Source: Zeimonas sp964481165
GTDB lineage: Bacteria; Pseudomonadota; Gammaproteobacteria; Burkholderiales; Burkholderiaceae_E
NCBI GenBank assembly: GCA_964481165.1
Contig: CAYZYC010000117.1
Location: 1 to 7,115, forward strand
Direction: 5' to 3'
DNA: 7,115 bases
The position numbers and the translations under genes were made by a program. The notes below the pieces were generated by a model. It saw only the letters and a list, made by a program, of their open reading frames with translations, ran no database searches and was not told where the DNA came from. Positions 6,685 through 7,115 of this stretch are shown one piece after another. Positions within the stretch are counted from its first letter, which is position 1. The number at the start of each line of letters is the position of its first letter.

Positions 6685-6781
6685 AACCGCGCGCCGCAGG
6701 CGTCCGGAACCTATGCAGAAAATGCCTATGGTATGGCCTGCATATCTTTGATTTTGCAGCGGTTTTTCTTTGCGCTGCAGC
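6672..6781. repeat. Compound inverted repeat spanning the lipoate ligase stop and the AT-rich spacer
   Basis: Two matched pairs are nested. GCTGCAGCG (6672-6680) is the exact reverse complement of 6773-6781, and AAACCGC (6684-6690) of GCGGTTT (6759-6765). They enclose a 68-base core with unusually AT-rich stretches for this window (6710-6772). A competing hairpin pairs TGCAGCG (6755-6761) with CGCTGCA (6773-6779) around a T-rich 11-base loop, so the right arm can be used in two exclusive ways. The left arm is itself part of a perfect 12-bp palindrome (6670-6681). The core also holds CCTATG twice, 15 bases apart (6710 and 6725). Function is unknown: termination, attenuation, operator or mobile-element remnant are all possible. 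CTGCAG words are common in GC-rich genes, so part of this may be chance. Confidence 0.45.
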
Positions 6782-6799
6782 ATCCGGAAGACGTACCAT
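6770..6799 (+). promoter_or_regulatory. Possible sigma70 promoter for the molybdopterin oxidoreductase gene
   Basis: TTGCGC (6770-6775) and TACCAT (6794-6799) are spaced by 18 bases; each matches four of six consensus positions. A start near 6806 would leave a leader of about 48 bases. GAGG at 6840-6843 is the likely, rather distant, Shine-Dalgarno for the ATG at 6854. The match is modest, and the -35 overlaps the right arm of the inverted repeat, so regulation by a factor binding there is conceivable but not shown. Confidence 0.35.
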
Positions 6800-6853
6800 C
6801 GACGCCTCGCCATCGCGCCCGGAGCGATCGGCAGTACCCGAGGACCGACCGGA

Positions 6854-7115
6854 ATGGCTGCAAACGCAACGCGCGAAGGATCGCGCTACGTCACCACCTA
6901 TTGCTACAACTGCGTCGCCGGGCCGGATCTGTTGAAGGTCGAAGTGCGCGACGGCGTCGCCACTGCGGTGTCACCGAACCACGACGGCATCGGCATCCAT
7001 CCTGCCGACGGGCGCCCGTGCGTGAAGGCCTACGGGCTGATCCAGAAGACCTACAGCCCGTATCGCGTGCTCACGCCGATGAAGCGCACGAACCCGCGCA
7101 AGGGCATGGACGAGG
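6854..7115 (+). CDS. Molybdopterin-dependent oxidoreductase, DMSO reductase family (N-terminal 87 residues; continues past window)
   Basis: This is the start of a catalytic subunit that would bind a bis-molybdopterin Mo or W cofactor and an N-terminal iron-sulfur cluster. After MAANATREGSRY comes YCYNC with C17 and C20, then LLKVEVRDGVATAVSPN, C56-V-K58 (the family's last cluster cysteine followed by the CxK lysine), and YSPYRVLTPMKRTNPRKG at 67-84, typical of the family's N-terminal domain. The expected third cysteine, three residues after C20, is proline (P24). There is no twin-arginine signal, so export through Tat via its own leader is unlikely. The substrate is not determinable. From memory, the YCYNC-x3-PD pattern resembles a group including phenylacetyl-CoA oxidoreductase PadB, but I cannot verify this. 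The Fe-S and membrane partner subunits would lie downstream if present. The lipoate-ligase-like gene lies 169 bases upstream on the same strand. Confidence 0.85.
   Translation, partial: MAANATREGSRYVTTYCYNCVAGPDLLKVEVRDGVATAVSPNHDGIGIHPADGRPCVKAYGLIQKTYSPYRVLTPMKRTNPRKGMDE

Noticed and set aside
6759..6775. Possible sigma54 -24/-12 promoter (GG ... GC) before the Mo-enzyme gene
   Set aside because: The GG (6761-6762) and GC (6772-6773) are nine bases apart instead of the required ten, and the surrounding TGGCAC and TTGCA context is missing.
6670..6781. Insertion sequence or MITE in the ligase / Mo-enzyme spacer
   Set aside because: There are inverted repeats but no visible target-site duplication flanking them and no transposase; the left arm lies within the coding end of the ligase gene.
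5671..6813. A 380-codon minus-strand open frame opposite the lipoate ligase gene
   Set aside because: It shows no domain signature, while the plus strand here carries clear lipoate-ligase motifs.
6543..6935. A 130-codon plus-strand frame bridging the ligase gene, the spacer and the Mo-enzyme start
   Set aside because: It overlaps both neighbouring genes out of frame and resembles no protein family; the spacer itself looks regulatory rather than coding.

Overview
The window is high-GC DNA with the codon habits and gene order of a betaproteobacterium, probably Burkholderiales-like. The divergent pair mfd / ispD-ispF is an arrangement I know from Burkholderia, Ralstonia and Bordetella relatives. 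The species cannot be named from the sequence alone.

Layout. Positions 1-3083 (minus strand) hold most of mfd, the transcription-repair coupling factor; its C-terminus lies off the left edge. A 64-bp intergenic region (3084-3147) separates it from the plus-strand pair ispD (TTG start, 3148-3849) and ispF (3857-4342). These encode two enzymes of the MEP (non-mevalonate) isoprenoid pathway and are almost certainly co-transcribed. Next comes a 97-bp spacer with a good sigma70-type promoter, a leader hairpin and a strong Shine-Dalgarno, driving a stand-alone trpB2-type tryptophan synthase beta gene (4440-5810). A short spacer with a GC hairpin over the stop codon and a perfect 12-bp inverted repeat leads to a lipoate-protein ligase A / LipM-like gene (about 5899-6684). 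A 169-bp, locally AT-rich spacer with compound inverted repeats precedes the first 87 codons of a DMSO-reductase-family molybdopterin oxidoreductase (6854 to the right edge).

How the genes fit together. The left half is ordinary housekeeping: DNA repair coupled to transcription, and isoprenoid precursor synthesis. The right half (trpB2, lipoate-ligase-like gene, Mo/W enzyme) is more accessory in character, and no single pathway joining the three is evident. The most notable points are the Mo-enzyme N-terminus, which has only three of the four expected cluster cysteines; the small lipoate ligase beside it with a changed SGGGAV-HD motif; and the noncoding structure between these two genes. The mfd/ispD spacer contains a nearly symmetric, shared -10 region suggesting a bidirectional promoter. 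I see no RNA genes, CRISPR arrays, insertion sequences or complete mobile elements.
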